Positions 25,268 through 35,515 are shown, counted from the first letter of the stretch. The stretch: 64,000 nt of DNA from Streptomyces lunaelactis (GCF_003054555.1 NZ_CP026304.1:6386001-6450000); one strand, 5' to 3'. The notes: generated by a model from the sequence alone, not told the origin. Made by a program: numbers and translations.

Positions 25268-26227
25268 ATGTCGGCTCCCACCCTCTCCCCGCACAAGGCC
25301 GCACCGCCCCCGGGGCGCGGTGCCGGGTCCCGTCCGAACGCCTCCCGCGAGGCGTTCGTACGGGACCTGCGCCGCAATCTCTCGGCACACGGCTTCCTGA
25401 TCGGCGCCGTGCTCTGCTTCTCGTTCTTCTCCTGGTATCCGATGGTCAGGGAGTTCATTCTGGCCTTCCAGAAGACCGAGGGCGGAGAGACCACCTGGGC
25501 CGGCTGGTCCAACCTGACCACCGTCCTCAACGACCCGGCCTTCTGGCAGGCCTGGCGCAACACCCTGCTCTTCACCGGTCTCGCACTGGTTCTCGGCTTC
25601 GCCGTTCCGTTCGTCGTCGCCCTCGTGCTCAACGAATTCCGGCACGCCCAGGGCTACTTGCGGCTGCTGGTCTATCTGCCGGTGATGCTCCCGCCGGTCG
25701 CGTCCGTCCTGCTCTTCAAGTATCTGTACGACCCCGGATACGGACTCTTCAACCGCGTCCTGGAGCTGCTGCACCTCCCGCAGCAGCAGTGGCTGCAGGA
25801 CCCCGACACCTCCATGCTCTCGGTGGTCATCGCCGCGACCTGGATGAACATGGGCGGCGCCACGCTGATCTACCTCGCCGCACTGCAGGGCATACCGGGG
25901 GAGCTCTACGAGGCGGCCGAGCTCGACGGCGCCGGCGTGCTGCGCAAGATCTGGTACGTCACCATTCCGCAGACCCGGCTGATCCTCTCGCTGATGCTGC
26001 TGATGCAGATCATCGCGACGATGCAGGTCTTCACCGAGCCGTTCCTGCTCACCAACGGCGCGGGTCCCGAGGGATCGACGACGACCGTCGTCTACCTCAT
26101 CTACCAGTACGCCTTCAACTTCAACAACTACGGCAGCGCGGCTGCGCTCGGTCTGATCCTGCTCGTACTGCTCGCGGGGTTCTCCGCGGCGTACGTACGG
26201 CTCAGCCGCGGCGGCGAGGACGAGTAG
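25268..26227 (+). CDS. sugar ABC transporter permease (MalF type)
   Basis: This 319-residue membrane protein begins 3 bp after the binding-protein stop. A hydrophilic N-terminus of about 40 residues precedes six hydrophobic helices. The first helix region reads GFLIGAVLCFSFFSWYPMVR. The cytoplasmic EAA loop that contacts the ATPase is ELYEAAELDGAGVLRKIWYV followed by TIPQ. The C-terminal helix LGLILLVLLAGFSAAYVRLS is typical of carbohydrate-uptake transporter-1 permeases (MalF/UgpA). It pairs with the next gene to form the translocation pore, and spacing shows that all three transport genes form one operon. Confidence 0.93.
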   Translation: MSAPTLSPHKAAPPPGRGAGSRPNASREAFVRDLRRNLSAHGFLIGAVLCFSFFSWYPMVREFILAFQKTEGGETTWAGWSNLTTVLNDPAFWQAWRNTLLFTGLALVLGFAVPFVVALVLNEFRHAQGYLRLLVYLPVMLPPVASVLLFKYLYDPGYGLFNRVLELLHLPQQQWLQDPDTSMLSVVIAATWMNMGGATLIYLAALQGIPGELYEAAELDGAGVLRKIWYVTIPQTRLILSLMLLMQIIATMQVFTEPFLLTNGAGPEGSTTTVVYLIYQYAFNFNNYGSAAALGLILLVLLAGFSAAYVRLSRGGEDE

Positions 26228-26242
26228 GACGGGGGAAACGGC

Positions 26243-27118
26243 ATGACCACACGCACACTCATCTCACCGGCCCAACTCGCCCGGCCACGGGGCAAGTTCC
26301 TCTACTGGGTGGTCTTCGTCCTGGTCGTCGGGCTCTTCACGCTGGTCTTCCTCGGCCCGCTGTACTGGATGGTCTCCGGTGGTCTCAAGACCACCCAGGA
26401 GGTCGTCCAGTCACCGCCGACCTTCCTGCCGAAGACCGTGCACCCCGAGAACTACTCCCGGGCCTGGGATGTGATGGACCTGTCCCGGCTGCTGTTCAAC
26501 ACCCTCTACTACGCCTTCGGCGCGCTCGCCTTCCAGCTGATCCTCGATGTCGCCGCGGCCTACTCGCTCTCCAAGCTCCGGCCCGTGTTCGGCAAAGCCA
26601 TCCTCGCGATGATGCTGGTCACGCTGATGATCCCGGCCACCGTCCTGGTCGTACCGCAGTATCTGACGGTGCTCGACGTGCCGATCGTCGAGCGCAATCT
26701 GCTCAACTCGCCCTGGGCGATCTGGCTTCCGTCCGTCACCAACGCCTTCAACATCTTCCTGCTGAAGCGGTTCTTCGACTCGATACCGCGTGAGCTCCTC
26801 GATGCCGCGTCCATCGACGGGGCGTCCCCGCTGCGGACCCTGCGGTCGGTCGTGCTGCCGATCTCCCGGCCGATCCTGGGCGTCGTCTCGATCTTCGCGA
26901 TCGTCGGCGTCTGGAAGGACTTCCTCTGGCCGATGCTCACGCTGCCCGATCCGTCCAAACAGACACTCAACGTCGGCATCTACTCGCTCTCGAACGGAGT
27001 GCCCGAGAACGTGCTCATCGCCGCGCTGACCATCGCGTCCGTACCGACGCTGCTGATCTTCCTGGTCTTCCAGCGCAACATCATGAGCGGTCTCACGGCG
27101 GGCGGCCTCAAGGGCTGA
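26243..27118 (+). CDS. sugar ABC transporter permease (MalG type)
   Basis: This 291-residue membrane protein starts 15 bp after the first permease stop, with GGGGG upstream of the ATG. Six hydrophobic helices and the EAA loop ELLDAASIDGASPLRTLRSV, followed by VLPISRPILGVV, identify it as the MalG/UgpE partner. The C-terminus ends NIMSGLTAGGLKG, the characteristic tail of this permease class. It completes the importer, and an intergenic hairpin separates it from the GH13 gene, which may lower downstream expression. Confidence 0.93.
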   Translation: MTTRTLISPAQLARPRGKFLYWVVFVLVVGLFTLVFLGPLYWMVSGGLKTTQEVVQSPPTFLPKTVHPENYSRAWDVMDLSRLLFNTLYYAFGALAFQLILDVAAAYSLSKLRPVFGKAILAMMLVTLMIPATVLVVPQYLTVLDVPIVERNLLNSPWAIWLPSVTNAFNIFLLKRFFDSIPRELLDAASIDGASPLRTLRSVVLPISRPILGVVSIFAIVGVWKDFLWPMLTLPDPSKQTLNVGIYSLSNGVPENVLIAALTIASVPTLLIFLVFQRNIMSGLTAGGLKG

Positions 27119-27139
27119 CCTCCCTGCCTGCCCACAAGC

Positions 27140-27190
27140 CTCCGCCGCCGGCCTCTCTCCGGCGCCCCGCTGTCCGGGCCGGCGGCGGAG
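27140..27190 (+). terminator. hairpin between permease and GH13 genes
   Basis: CTCCGCCGCCGGC and its perfect 13-bp complement flank a 25-nt loop. With the GH13 gene only 27 nt further on in the same direction, it may act as a partial terminator or mRNA-stabilising stem inside the operon. Confidence 0.6.
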
Positions 27191-27217
27191 TCCCACCCTG
27201 CCCGAAAGGACCGTCAC

Positions 27218-28834
27218 GTGGCAGCCCCTCATTCCGATCACACGGACGTGGATCGCACGGACGACTGGTGGCGCAGCGCCGCCATCTATCAGGTGTACGT
27301 ACGGAGTTTCGCCGACGGCGACGGCGACGGCACCGGCGATCTCGCGGGGGTGCGAGCCAGGCTGCCCCATCTCGCCGAACTGGGCATCGACGCGATCTGG
27401 TTCAACCCCTGGTACCTCTCCCCGATGGCCGACGGCGGCTATGACGTGGCCGACTACCGCGCCATCGACCCGGCCTTCGGCACCCTCGCCGAGGCCGAGA
27501 AGCTCATCAGCGAGGCCCGTGAGCTGGGCATCCGCACCATCATCGACATCGTCCCGAACCACATCTCGGACCAGCACCTGTGGTTCCGGTCGGCCCTCGC
27601 AGCGGGTCCCGGCAGTCCCGAGCGTGAGCTGTTCCACTTCCGTCCGGGCCGCGGTGAGAGGGGCGAACTGCCGCCCAACAACTGGCCGTCGCAGTTCTCG
27701 GGGGAGACCTGGACCAGGGTCCCCGACGGCGAGTGGTACCTGCACCTGTTCACACCGGAGCAGCCCGACCTGAACTGGGACCACCCGGCAGTACGCCAGG
27801 AGCACAAGGACGTGCTGCGCTTCTGGTTCGAGCGCGGAGCCGCCGGTGTACGGATCGACTCGGCCGCCCTGTGCGCCAAGGACCCCGCCCTGCCGGACGC
27901 CGACGAGGACGATACGGCCCCCTACGTCGACCGTGACGAGTTGCACGACATCTACCGCGCCTGGCGTGCCGTCGCCGACGAGTACGACGGGGTGCTCATC
28001 GGCGAGCTGTGGGTGCCCGACCCGGACCGCTTCTCCCGCTATCTGCGCCCGGACGAGCTGCACACGGCCTTCAACTTCGACTTCCTGGCCCGCCCTTGGG
28101 ACGCCGCCGAGCTGCGCGCCTCCATCGACACCACGCTCGCGTACCACGCTCCGGTCGGCGCGCCCGCGACCTGGGTGCTGTGCAATCACGACGTGACGCG
28201 CACCGTCACCCGCTACGGGCGGGACGACACCGGCTTCGACTTCGCGAAGAAGCGCTTCGGCACCCCCACCGACCTGGCCGTCGGCACCCGGCGGGCGAGG
28301 GCCGCGGCCCTGCTGTCGCTCGCCCTGCCCGGCAGCGTCTATCTCTTCCAGGGCGAGGAACTGGGGCTGCCCGAGGCGGACATTCCCCGGGACCGCATCC
28401 AGGATCCGATGCACTTCAGCTCCGGCGGCGTGGATCCGGGGCGTGACGGCTGCCGGGTGCCGCTGCCGTGGGTGGCGGACGCGCCGTACTACGGATTCGG
28501 CTCGGAGACGGGGCCGTGGCTTCCGCAGCCCGCGGACTGGGCCTCGTACGCCGCCGACCGGCAGGAGGCGTCGGGGGACTCGATGCTTGCTCTCTACCGC
28601 GAGGCCCTGCGCCTGCGCCGTACCGAAGAAGGCTTCGGAGACGGGCCGCTGACCTGGCTGCGGTCCGCCCCGGGAGCCCTCGCCTTTGTCCGCACCGGCG
28701 GCCTGATCTGTGTCGTCAATCTCGCCGGGCAACCCGCCGAACTCCCCGGTCACACAAGCGTCCTGCTGACGAGCGGCCCCCTGGACGAGGACGGGCGGCT
28801 CCCCCAGGACACGGCGGTCTGGCTGCGGACCTGA
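27218..28834 (+). CDS. GH13 alpha-glucosidase/oligo-glucosidase, cytoplasmic
   Basis: This 538-residue protein starts at a GTG with GAAAGGA upstream and has no signal peptide, so it is predicted to act inside the cell. The four GH13 motifs are in order: region I DIVPNHIS, region II GVRIDSAAL (nucleophile Asp), region III GELWVPD (general acid Glu) and region IV CNHDVTR (transition-state Asp). The N-terminal DDWWRSAAIYQVYVRSFADG and the QGEELGLPE segment are typical of the oligo-1,6-glucosidase/alpha-glucosidase subgroup. It would cleave imported gluco-oligosaccharides to glucose. Placed after the ABC genes and the secreted GH87, it likely completes an alpha-glucan breakdown route. Linkage preference (alpha-1,3, 1,4 or 1,6) cannot be assigned. 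Confidence 0.92.
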   Translation: MAAPHSDHTDVDRTDDWWRSAAIYQVYVRSFADGDGDGTGDLAGVRARLPHLAELGIDAIWFNPWYLSPMADGGYDVADYRAIDPAFGTLAEAEKLISEARELGIRTIIDIVPNHISDQHLWFRSALAAGPGSPERELFHFRPGRGERGELPPNNWPSQFSGETWTRVPDGEWYLHLFTPEQPDLNWDHPAVRQEHKDVLRFWFERGAAGVRIDSAALCAKDPALPDADEDDTAPYVDRDELHDIYRAWRAVADEYDGVLIGELWVPDPDRFSRYLRPDELHTAFNFDFLARPWDAAELRASIDTTLAYHAPVGAPATWVLCNHDVTRTVTRYGRDDTGFDFAKKRFGTPTDLAVGTRRARAAALLSLALPGSVYLFQGEELGLPEADIPRDRIQDPMHFSSGGVDPGRDGCRVPLPWVADAPYYGFGSETGPWLPQPADWASYAADRQEASGDSMLALYREALRLRRTEEGFGDGPLTWLRSAPGALAFVRTGGLICVVNLAGQPAELPGHTSVLLTSGPLDEDGRLPQDTAVWLRT

Positions 28835-28960
28835 AGCCGCGGCCGGCGTCGCCGGTCATGCGTCACCGTTTCCCCCCGACCGTACGCTCCCGCCCGCTCA
28901 CGGCTACGGCCCGGGGCGGGCGGGGGCCGTTGCGGGACCGCCATATCCTGGGGAGCCGCC

Positions 28961-30049
28961 ATGGCAGTCAGGACCGCAGCCGAGAAGCCCCGAGGTGCCC
29001 CCTTGAGCAAGCCGCAGATCCCCGTCGTCGTACTCGCGGGCTTTCTGGGGTCCGGCAAGACCACCCTGCTCAACCAGCTGCTCCGCCGCAACGGGGGCAA
29101 CCGCATCGGCGTGATCGTCAATGACTTCGGGTCCATCGAGATCGACGCCATGACCGTCGCCGGGCAGGTCGGCTCGACCGTCTCCCTCGGGAACGGCTGT
29201 ATGTGCTGCGCCGCCGACGCGAGCGAGCTGGACGAGTATCTTCAGACGCTCACCCGGCCCGCCGCGCGGATCGATGTCATCGTCATCGAGGCGAGCGGGC
29301 TCGCCGAGCCGCAGGAGCTCGTCAAGATGCTGCTGGCCAGCGACAATCCGCGCATTGTGTACGGGGGACTCGTCGAGATCGTCGACGCGGCCGAGTTCGG
29401 CGCCACCCGCGAGCGGCATCCCGAGATCGACCGGCATCTCGCGATCGCCGATCTGGTCGTCCTGAACAAGGCGGACCGGGTGGGGGAGGCGGCGCTGGAC
29501 CGGCTGCGCGGCACGCTCGGCGAGATCGGCGGCGGCACGCCGGTGATCACCGCGCAGTACGGGCGGGTCGATGCGGAGGTTCTCTTCGACCCCGCCGCAC
29601 GGCCGGAGCGCGAGGAGAGGGTGCGCCAGCTCTCCTTCGAGGACCTGTACGCGGACGAGTACAACGAGCATGATCACGCGGACCATCTGCACGCCGCGTA
29701 CGAGAGCGTGGACTTCACCGCGCAGGAGCCCATGAACCCGCGCCGGCTCATGGACTTCCTCGACACCCGGCCCGAAGGGCTCTACCGGATCAAGGGCTTC
29801 GTCGACTTCGGCGCGGCCGACCCGGGCAACAGATACGCCGTGCACGCGGTCGGCCGCTTTCTGCGCTTCTACCCCGAGCCCTGGCCGCGCGGTGCTCAGC
29901 GACTCACTCAGCTGGTGCTCATCGGCTCCGGAGTCGACGCGGGTGCGCTGCGCAAGGAGCTGGAGGCCTGCGTACAGAACGAACCGCAGGACATCCCCGA
30001 CGAGCACAGCATGTGGGGCGTCCTGCGGTTCGTACCGGAAGAGGCCTAG
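28961..30049 (+). CDS. COG0523/CobW-type GTPase (metal chaperone family)
   Basis: This 362-residue protein has a P-loop VLAGFLGSGKTTLLNQLL (about residue 26), the family hallmark GCMCC (about residue 84, a CxCC metal-binding motif), a Walker B-like VIVIEASGLAEPQ and the base-recognition LNKADRVGE. The C-terminal CobW_C domain starts around LMDFLDTRPEGLYRIKGFVD. COG0523 GTPases insert or deliver metals such as zinc or cobalt to enzymes. A run of His/Asp (NEHDHADHLHAAY) at about residues 232-244 adds a possible metal-binding loop. The ATG at 28961 is preceded by GGGGAG; TTG 29003 is an alternative. It ends 7 bp from the convergent parC stop. Confidence 0.88.
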   Translation: MAVRTAAEKPRGAPLSKPQIPVVVLAGFLGSGKTTLLNQLLRRNGGNRIGVIVNDFGSIEIDAMTVAGQVGSTVSLGNGCMCCAADASELDEYLQTLTRPAARIDVIVIEASGLAEPQELVKMLLASDNPRIVYGGLVEIVDAAEFGATRERHPEIDRHLAIADLVVLNKADRVGEAALDRLRGTLGEIGGGTPVITAQYGRVDAEVLFDPAARPEREERVRQLSFEDLYADEYNEHDHADHLHAAYESVDFTAQEPMNPRRLMDFLDTRPEGLYRIKGFVDFGAADPGNRYAVHAVGRFLRFYPEPWPRGAQRLTQLVLIGSGVDAGALRKELEACVQNEPQDIPDEHSMWGVLRFVPEEA

Positions 30050-30056
30050 GGACTCC

Positions 30057-32507
30057 CTAGCCGGTTGGGCCAGCCAGAACCGCCACCGCCGATGTCAGCG
30101 GCGTACCCGAGCCGTCGCGGCGCGGATCCGGCTCCGGGAGCTCGGCCGGTGTGCCGTTCTTCTGCGCCGCACGAGCGGGAGCCGCGCCCGCCCAGGCGAG
30201 CACCAGCACGTCCTCACCCTTGAGGAAGCGCTGACAGCGCACCCCGCCGGTGGCCCGGCCCTTGCGCGGATACTGGTCGAACGGCGTCAGCTTCGCCGTC
30301 GTCTCCGAGTCGGCCGGCGAGCCGTGCGAGCCCGCGATCGTGAAGACCACCGCGTCCGCGGCCGGGTCCACCGCCGTGAACGAGATCACCCCGGCGCCGT
30401 CCGTCAGCTTGATACCGGCCATACCGCCCGCCGCCCGGCCCTGTGGCCGCACCTGCGAGGCCTGGTAGCGCAGCAGCTGGGCGTCGGAGGTGATGAAGAC
30501 CAGGTCCTCTTCGCCCGTACGCAGCTCGGCACCGCCGACGACCCGGTCACCGTCCTTGAGGGTGATGACCTCCAACTCGTCCTTGTTCGCCGGGTAGTCG
30601 GGCACGACGCGCTTGACCACACCCTGCAGCGTGCCGAGTGCGAGGCCCGGCGAGGACTCGTCGAGCGTGGTCAGACAGACGACCGTCTCGTCCTCGTCCA
30701 GCGACAGGAACTCCGCGATCGGCGCCCCGCCCGAGAGGTTGGGCGCGGACACCGTGTCCGGCAGCTGCGGCAGATCGATCACCGCGAGCCGCAGCAGCCG
30801 ACCGGCCGAAGTGACCACACCCACGTCGCCGCGCTGCGTCGCCGGCACGGCCGAGATGATCACATCGTGCTTGGCGCGCTTGCCGCCCTCGTCCACCAGC
30901 GGCTCGCCGTTGGCCGTACGGGCCAGCAGGCCGGTCGAGGACAGCAGCACCCGGCACGGGTCGTCCGCCACCTCGAGCGCCACCGCCGCCACCGGCGTGC
31001 CCGCCGACTCCAGCAGTACCGTGCGCCGCTCGTTGGCGAACTTCTTCGCCACCGCGGCCAGTTCGGAGGAGACCAGCTTGCGCAGCTCGGCGTCCGATTC
31101 CAGGATCCCGGTCAGCTCGTCGATCTCGCCGGTGAGCCGGTCGCGCTCGCTCTCCAGCTCGATCCGGTCGAACCGGGTCAGCCGGCGGAGCGGAGTATCC
31201 AGAATGTACTGGGTCTGGACCTCGCTGAGCGAGAAGTGCTCGATCAGCCGCTCCTTCGCCTGCGCGGAATTGTCACTCGACCGGATGAGGCGGATGACCT
31301 CGTCGATGTCGATCAGCGCGACGAGCAGGCCCTCGACCAGATGCAGCCGGTCGCGCCGCTTGGTCCGCCGGAACTCGCTGCGCCGCCGCACGACATTGAA
31401 GCGGTGGTCGAGATAGACCTCCAGCAGCTCCTTGAGGCCGAGGGTGAGCGGCTGGCCGTCCACCAGCGCCACATTGTTGATGCCGAAGGACTCCTCCATC
31501 GGCGTCAGCTTGTAGAGCTGCTCCAGCACGGCCTCGGGGATGAAGCCGTTCTTCACCTCGATGACCAGGCGCAGGCCGTGCGAACGGTCGGTGAGGTCCT
31601 TGACGTCAGCGATGCCCTGGAGCTTCTTCGACGAGACCAGGTCCTTGATCTTCGCGATCACCTTCTCCGGGCCGACCGTGAAGGGCAGCTCGGTGACGAC
31701 CAGACCCTTGCGGCGCGCGGTGACGTCCTCCACCGCGACCGTCGCGCGGATCTTGAAGGTGCCGCGGCCGGATTCGTACGCGTCCTTGATTCCGCTCAGG
31801 CCCACGATCCGGCCACCGGTCGGCAGGTCGGGTCCGGGGACGAAGCGCATCAGCGTCTCGAGGTCCGCGCCCGGGTGCTTGATCAGATGGCGCGCGGCGG
31901 CGATGACCTCGCCCAGATTGTGCGGGGGCATGTTCGTCGCCATGCCGACCGCGATCCCGGACGCGCCGTTGACCAGCAGGTTCGGGTAGGCGGCTGGCAG
32001 CGCGAGGGGCTCGCGCTCCTGGCCGTCGTAGTTCGACTCGAAGTCGACGGTGTCCTCGTCGATCGACTCCGTCATCAGGCTGGTGGCGTCGGCCATCCGG
32101 CACTCGGTGTACCGCATGGCGGCCGGCGGGTCGTCGTTGCCGAGGGAGCCGAAGTTCCCATGGCCGTCGACCAGCGGCAGGCGCATCGAGAACGGCTGTG
32201 CCATCCGCACCAGGGCGTCGTAGATCGACGCGTCGCCGTGCGGGTGCAACTTACCCATGACCTCGCCTACGACGCGGGCGCACTTCACATAGCCGCGGTC
32301 GGGGCGCAGGCCCATCTCGTTCATCTGGTACACGATGCGGCGGTGCACCGGCTTCATGCCGTCGCGGGCGTCCGGCAGAGCCCGGGAGTAGATCACCGAG
32401 TACGCGTACTCGAGGAAGGAGCCCTGCATTTCGTCGACGACGTCGATGTCGAGGATCTTCTCCTCGAAATCGTCCGGAGGCGGGGTCTTCGTGCTGCGGC
32501 GGGCCAT
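30057..32507 (-). CDS. parC: DNA topoisomerase IV subunit A (ParC)
   Basis: This 816-residue type IIA topoisomerase A subunit starts at the ATG encoding [20 protein letters not shown], with GAAGGAG upstream. The winged-helix CAP domain contains the quinolone-determining segment [17 protein letters not shown] and the catalytic tyrosine in [11 protein letters not shown] (Tyr133). The tower and coiled-coil follow, and the C-terminal beta-pinwheel shows repeated blades such as [16 protein letters not shown] and [14 protein letters not shown]. The C-terminal GyrA box is not clearly seen, which favours ParC over GyrA. It pairs with ParE (9199-11316) for decatenation. I recall it as SCO5836. It is divergent from the M16 pair across 223 bp. 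Confidence 0.93.
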   Translation of the reverse strand: MARRSTKTPPPDDFEEKILDIDVVDEMQGSFLEYAYSVIYSRALPDARDGMKPVHRRIVYQMNEMGLRPDRGYVKCARVVGEVMGKLHPHGDASIYDALVRMAQPFSMRLPLVDGHGNFGSLGNDDPPAAMRYTECRMADATSLMTESIDEDTVDFESNYDGQEREPLALPAAYPNLLVNGASGIAVGMATNMPPHNLGEVIAAARHLIKHPGADLETLMRFVPGPDLPTGGRIVGLSGIKDAYESGRGTFKIRATVAVEDVTARRKGLVVTELPFTVGPEKVIAKIKDLVSSKKLQGIADVKDLTDRSHGLRLVIEVKNGFIPEAVLEQLYKLTPMEESFGINNVALVDGQPLTLGLKELLEVYLDHRFNVVRRRSEFRRTKRRDRLHLVEGLLVALIDIDEVIRLIRSSDNSAQAKERLIEHFSLSEVQTQYILDTPLRRLTRFDRIELESERDRLTGEIDELTGILESDAELRKLVSSELAAVAKKFANERRTVLLESAGTPVAAVALEVADDPCRVLLSSTGLLARTANGEPLVDEGGKRAKHDVIISAVPATQRGDVGVVTSAGRLLRLAVIDLPQLPDTVSAPNLSGGAPIAEFLSLDEDETVVCLTTLDESSPGLALGTLQGVVKRVVPDYPANKDELEVITLKDGDRVVGGAELRTGEEDLVFITSDAQLLRYQASQVRPQGRAAGGMAGIKLTDGAGVISFTAVDPAADAVVFTIAGSHGSPADSETTAKLTPFDQYPRKGRATGGVRCQRFLKGEDVLVLAWAGAAPARAAQKNGTPAELPEPDPRRDGSGTPLTSAVAVLAGPTG

Positions 32508-32730
32508 CGCGGCTGCTGCTCCTTCACGTACCAGGTCTGGGGCTGACGCCGACCATTGTGGACCGTCCCACTGACAACGCCGACCGCGACCCGGGAACTT
32601 CGCCAGGTGCCGGCGCGCTTGCATGGGGGGAGGTCCGGGATCGGCCCGCGGCGCCGCCCGGGCCCAGACCTCCCCTCTAAAGTGGCAGGGCTGACAAAGA
32701 AGACGCAGCACAGCGATCGAAGGGACGTAC

Positions 32731-34095
32731 ATGCCCATGGGTCACACGGCCACAGCGCAGGCCGGTTCCGGCGGCCTGACAGCGACCGAGCACCGGCTGG
32801 CCAACGGCCTGCGCGTGGTGCTCTCCGAGGACCACCTGACCCCGGTCGCCGCGGTCTGCCTCTGGTACGACGTCGGCTCGCGCCACGAGGTCAAGGGCCG
32901 TACCGGCCTTGCCCACCTCTTCGAGCACCTGATGTTCCAGGGCTCGAAGCAGGTCCACGGCAATGGCCACTTCGAGCTGGTGCAGGGGGCCGGCGGCTCG
33001 TTGAACGGCACCACCAGCTTCGAGCGCACCAATTACTTCGAGACGATGCCCACCCACCAGCTGGAGCTGGCGCTCTGGCTGGAGGCCGACCGGATGGGCT
33101 CGCTGCTCGCCGCCCTCGACGACGAGTCGATGGAGAACCAGCGCGACGTCGTCAAGAACGAGCGCCGCCAGCGCTACGACAACGTCCCGTACGGCACGGC
33201 CTTCGAGAAGCTGACCGCCCTCGCCTACCCGGAGGGCCACCCGTACCACCACACCCCGATCGGCTCGATGGCCGACCTGGACGCGGCGACCCTCGAGGAC
33301 GCGCGCGCCTTCTTCCGTACGTACTACGCGCCGAACAACGCCGTGCTGTCGGTCGTCGGCGACATCGACCCGGCGCAGACGCTCGCCTGGATCGAGACGT
33401 ACTTCGGCTCCATCCCCTCCCACGACGGCAAGCAGCCGCCGCGCGACGGTTCGCTCCCGGAGAACATCGGTGAGCAGCTGCGCGAGGAGATCGTCGAGGA
33501 GGTCCCGGCGCGCGCGCTGATGGCCGCCTACCGCCTGCCGCACGACGGCACGCGCGAGTGCGACGCCGCCGACCTGGCGCTCACCGTCCTCGGCGGCGGC
33601 GAGTCCTCGCGGCTGCACAACCGCCTGGTGCGCCGTGACCAGACGGCCGTCGCGGCCGGCTTCGGCCTGCTGCGCCTGGCCGGAGCACCCTCGCTGGGCT
33701 GGCTGGACGTCAAGACGTCGGGCGGTGTCGAGGTCCCGCAGATCGAGGCCGCGGTCGACGAGGAGCTCGCGCGGTTCGCCGCGGAGGGCCCCACGCCCGA
33801 GGAGATGGAGCGCGCGCAGGCCCAGTTGGAGCGCGAGTGGCTGGACCGGCTCGGTACGGTCGCCGGCCGCGCCGACGAACTGTGCCGGTACGCCGTGCTG
33901 TTCGGCGACCCGCAGCTGGCGCTGACCGCCGTACAGCGGGTGCTGGATGTCACCGCCGAAGAGGTGCAGGCCGTCGCCAAGGCCCGGCTGCGCCCCGACA
34001 ACAGGGCCGTACTGGTCTATGAGCCGCTCTCCGCGGACGACGGTGACGCGAGCGACAGCGACGAGAACGACGAGCACGAAGGGGCGGACCAGTGA
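32731..34095 (+). CDS. M16 family zinc peptidase, catalytic subunit
   Basis: This 454-residue protein begins MPMGHTATAQAGSGG with GAAGGGA upstream. It carries the inverted zinc motif HLFEH (HxxEH) in TGLAHLFEHLMFQGSKQVHG at about residues 68-72, with a downstream conserved glutamate in the region VVKNERRQRYDN. The second M16 domain shows DAADLALTVLGGGESSRLHN. There is no signal peptide, so it is cytoplasmic. It is followed by a second M16 protein lacking the zinc motif, and the genes overlap by 4 bp. That pairing is the standard arrangement of two-subunit mitochondrial-processing-peptidase-like enzymes in bacteria. The substrates are unknown. Confidence 0.92.
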   Translation: MPMGHTATAQAGSGGLTATEHRLANGLRVVLSEDHLTPVAAVCLWYDVGSRHEVKGRTGLAHLFEHLMFQGSKQVHGNGHFELVQGAGGSLNGTTSFERTNYFETMPTHQLELALWLEADRMGSLLAALDDESMENQRDVVKNERRQRYDNVPYGTAFEKLTALAYPEGHPYHHTPIGSMADLDAATLEDARAFFRTYYAPNNAVLSVVGDIDPAQTLAWIETYFGSIPSHDGKQPPRDGSLPENIGEQLREEIVEEVPARALMAAYRLPHDGTRECDAADLALTVLGGGESSRLHNRLVRRDQTAVAAGFGLLRLAGAPSLGWLDVKTSGGVEVPQIEAAVDEELARFAAEGPTPEEMERAQAQLEREWLDRLGTVAGRADELCRYAVLFGDPQLALTAVQRVLDVTAEEVQAVAKARLRPDNRAVLVYEPLSADDGDASDSDENDEHEGADQ

Positions 34096-35480
34096 GCGAC
34101 GCTGCCGTGACCATGCAGTTCCACCCGCAGCCGACGGCCGGAGAAGCCCGCCCCTGGGCGTTCCCGGCCCCCGGGCGCGGCACGCTGGACAACGGCCTGA
34201 CCGTGCTGCGCTGCCACCGCCCGGGTCAGCAGGTGGTGGCCGTCGAGATCTCCCTCGACGCCCCGCTGGACGCCGAGCCGGACGGCCTGGACGGCGTCGC
34301 CACGATCATGGCGCGCGCCCTGTCGGAGGGCACCGACAAGCACACGGCCGAGGAGTTCGCCGCCGAGCTGGAGCGCTGCGGCGCCACGCTCGACTCGCAC
34401 GCCGACCACCCCGGTGTCCGCGCGTCGCTCGAGGTCCCGGTCTCCCGGCTGCCCAAGGCGCTCGGCCTGCTCGCCGAGGCGCTGCGCGCCCCTGCCTTCG
34501 CGGACAACGAGATCGAGCGGCTCGTACGCAACCGCCTGGACGAGATTCCGCACGAGACGGCCAACCCGTCCCGCCGTGCCGCCAAGCAGCTCTCCAAGGA
34601 GCTCTTCCCGGCAACGCTGCGTATGTCGCGCCCCCGCCAGGGCACGGAGGAGACCGTCGCCCGGATCGACTCCGCGGCCGTACGGGCCTTCTACGAGGCG
34701 CATGTCCGGCCCGCCACCGCCACCGCGGTGATCGTCGGCGACCTCACCGGCGTCGATGTGGACGCGGTGCTCGCCGACACCCTCGGCACCTGGACGGGCA
34801 ACAGCGCGTCGCCCCGTCCCGTACCGGCGATCACCGCCGACGACACCGGCCGTGTGGTGATCGTGGACCGCCCCGGCGCGGTCCAGACGCAGCTGCTGAT
34901 CGGCCGCATCGGCCCGGACCGCCACGACCGTGTGTGGCCGGCCCAGGTGCTCGGCGCGTACTGCCTGGGCGGCACCCTCACCTCCCGTCTCGACCGCGTC
35001 CTGCGCGAGGAGAAGGGCTACACCTACGGCGTGCGGGCCTTCGGCCAGGTGCTGCGCTCCGCGCCCGACGGGTCGGGCGCCGCGATGCTCGCCATCAGCG
35101 GCTCCGTGGACACCCCCAACACCGGCCCGGCGCTCGACGACCTCTGGAAGGTGCTGCGCACGCTCGCGGCGGAGGGGCTCACCGACGCCGAGCGCGATGT
35201 CGCCGTGCAGAACCTGGTGGGCGTCGCCCCGCTGAAGTACGAGACGGCCGCGTCCGTCGCGGGCACGCTCGCCGACCAGGTCGAGCAGTTCCTCCCGGAC
35301 GACTACCAGGCGCAGTTGTACGTACGCCTGGCCGAGACGGGCACCGTGGAGGCGACGGCCGCGGCCGTCAGCGCCTTCCCGGTGGACCGTCTGGTCACCG
35401 TGCTCGTCGGCGATGCTTCGAAGATCGAGGAGCCGGTCAGGGCGCTGGGCATCGGTGAAGTGACTGTTGTCACAGGCTGA
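34092..35480 (+). CDS. M16 family peptidase-like protein, non-catalytic partner
   Basis: This 462-residue protein starts at a GTG overlapping the upstream gene. It has the two-domain M16 fold: LDNGLTVLRCHRPGQQVVAV at the N-terminus and QVLGAYCLGGTLTSRLDRVL in the second half. The position equivalent to HxxEH reads DGVATIMARALSEGTDKHTA, with no zinc ligands. It therefore resembles the glycine-rich-loop subunit of heterodimeric M16 proteases, and the sequence EEKGYTYGVRAFGQ with its Arg/Tyr substrate-binding pair is retained. It probably binds peptide ends for the catalytic partner. A terminator hairpin follows within 40 bp. Confidence 0.9.
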   Translation: MSDAAVTMQFHPQPTAGEARPWAFPAPGRGTLDNGLTVLRCHRPGQQVVAVEISLDAPLDAEPDGLDGVATIMARALSEGTDKHTAEEFAAELERCGATLDSHADHPGVRASLEVPVSRLPKALGLLAEALRAPAFADNEIERLVRNRLDEIPHETANPSRRAAKQLSKELFPATLRMSRPRQGTEETVARIDSAAVRAFYEAHVRPATATAVIVGDLTGVDVDAVLADTLGTWTGNSASPRPVPAITADDTGRVVIVDRPGAVQTQLLIGRIGPDRHDRVWPAQVLGAYCLGGTLTSRLDRVLREEKGYTYGVRAFGQVLRSAPDGSGAAMLAISGSVDTPNTGPALDDLWKVLRTLAAEGLTDAERDVAVQNLVGVAPLKYETAASVAGTLADQVEQFLPDDYQAQLYVRLAETGTVEATAAAVSAFPVDRLVTVLVGDASKIEEPVRALGIGEVTVVTG

Positions 35481-35515
35481 TTGAGTACGTCCGGCAAACA
35501 ATTCCGGACGCGCAA

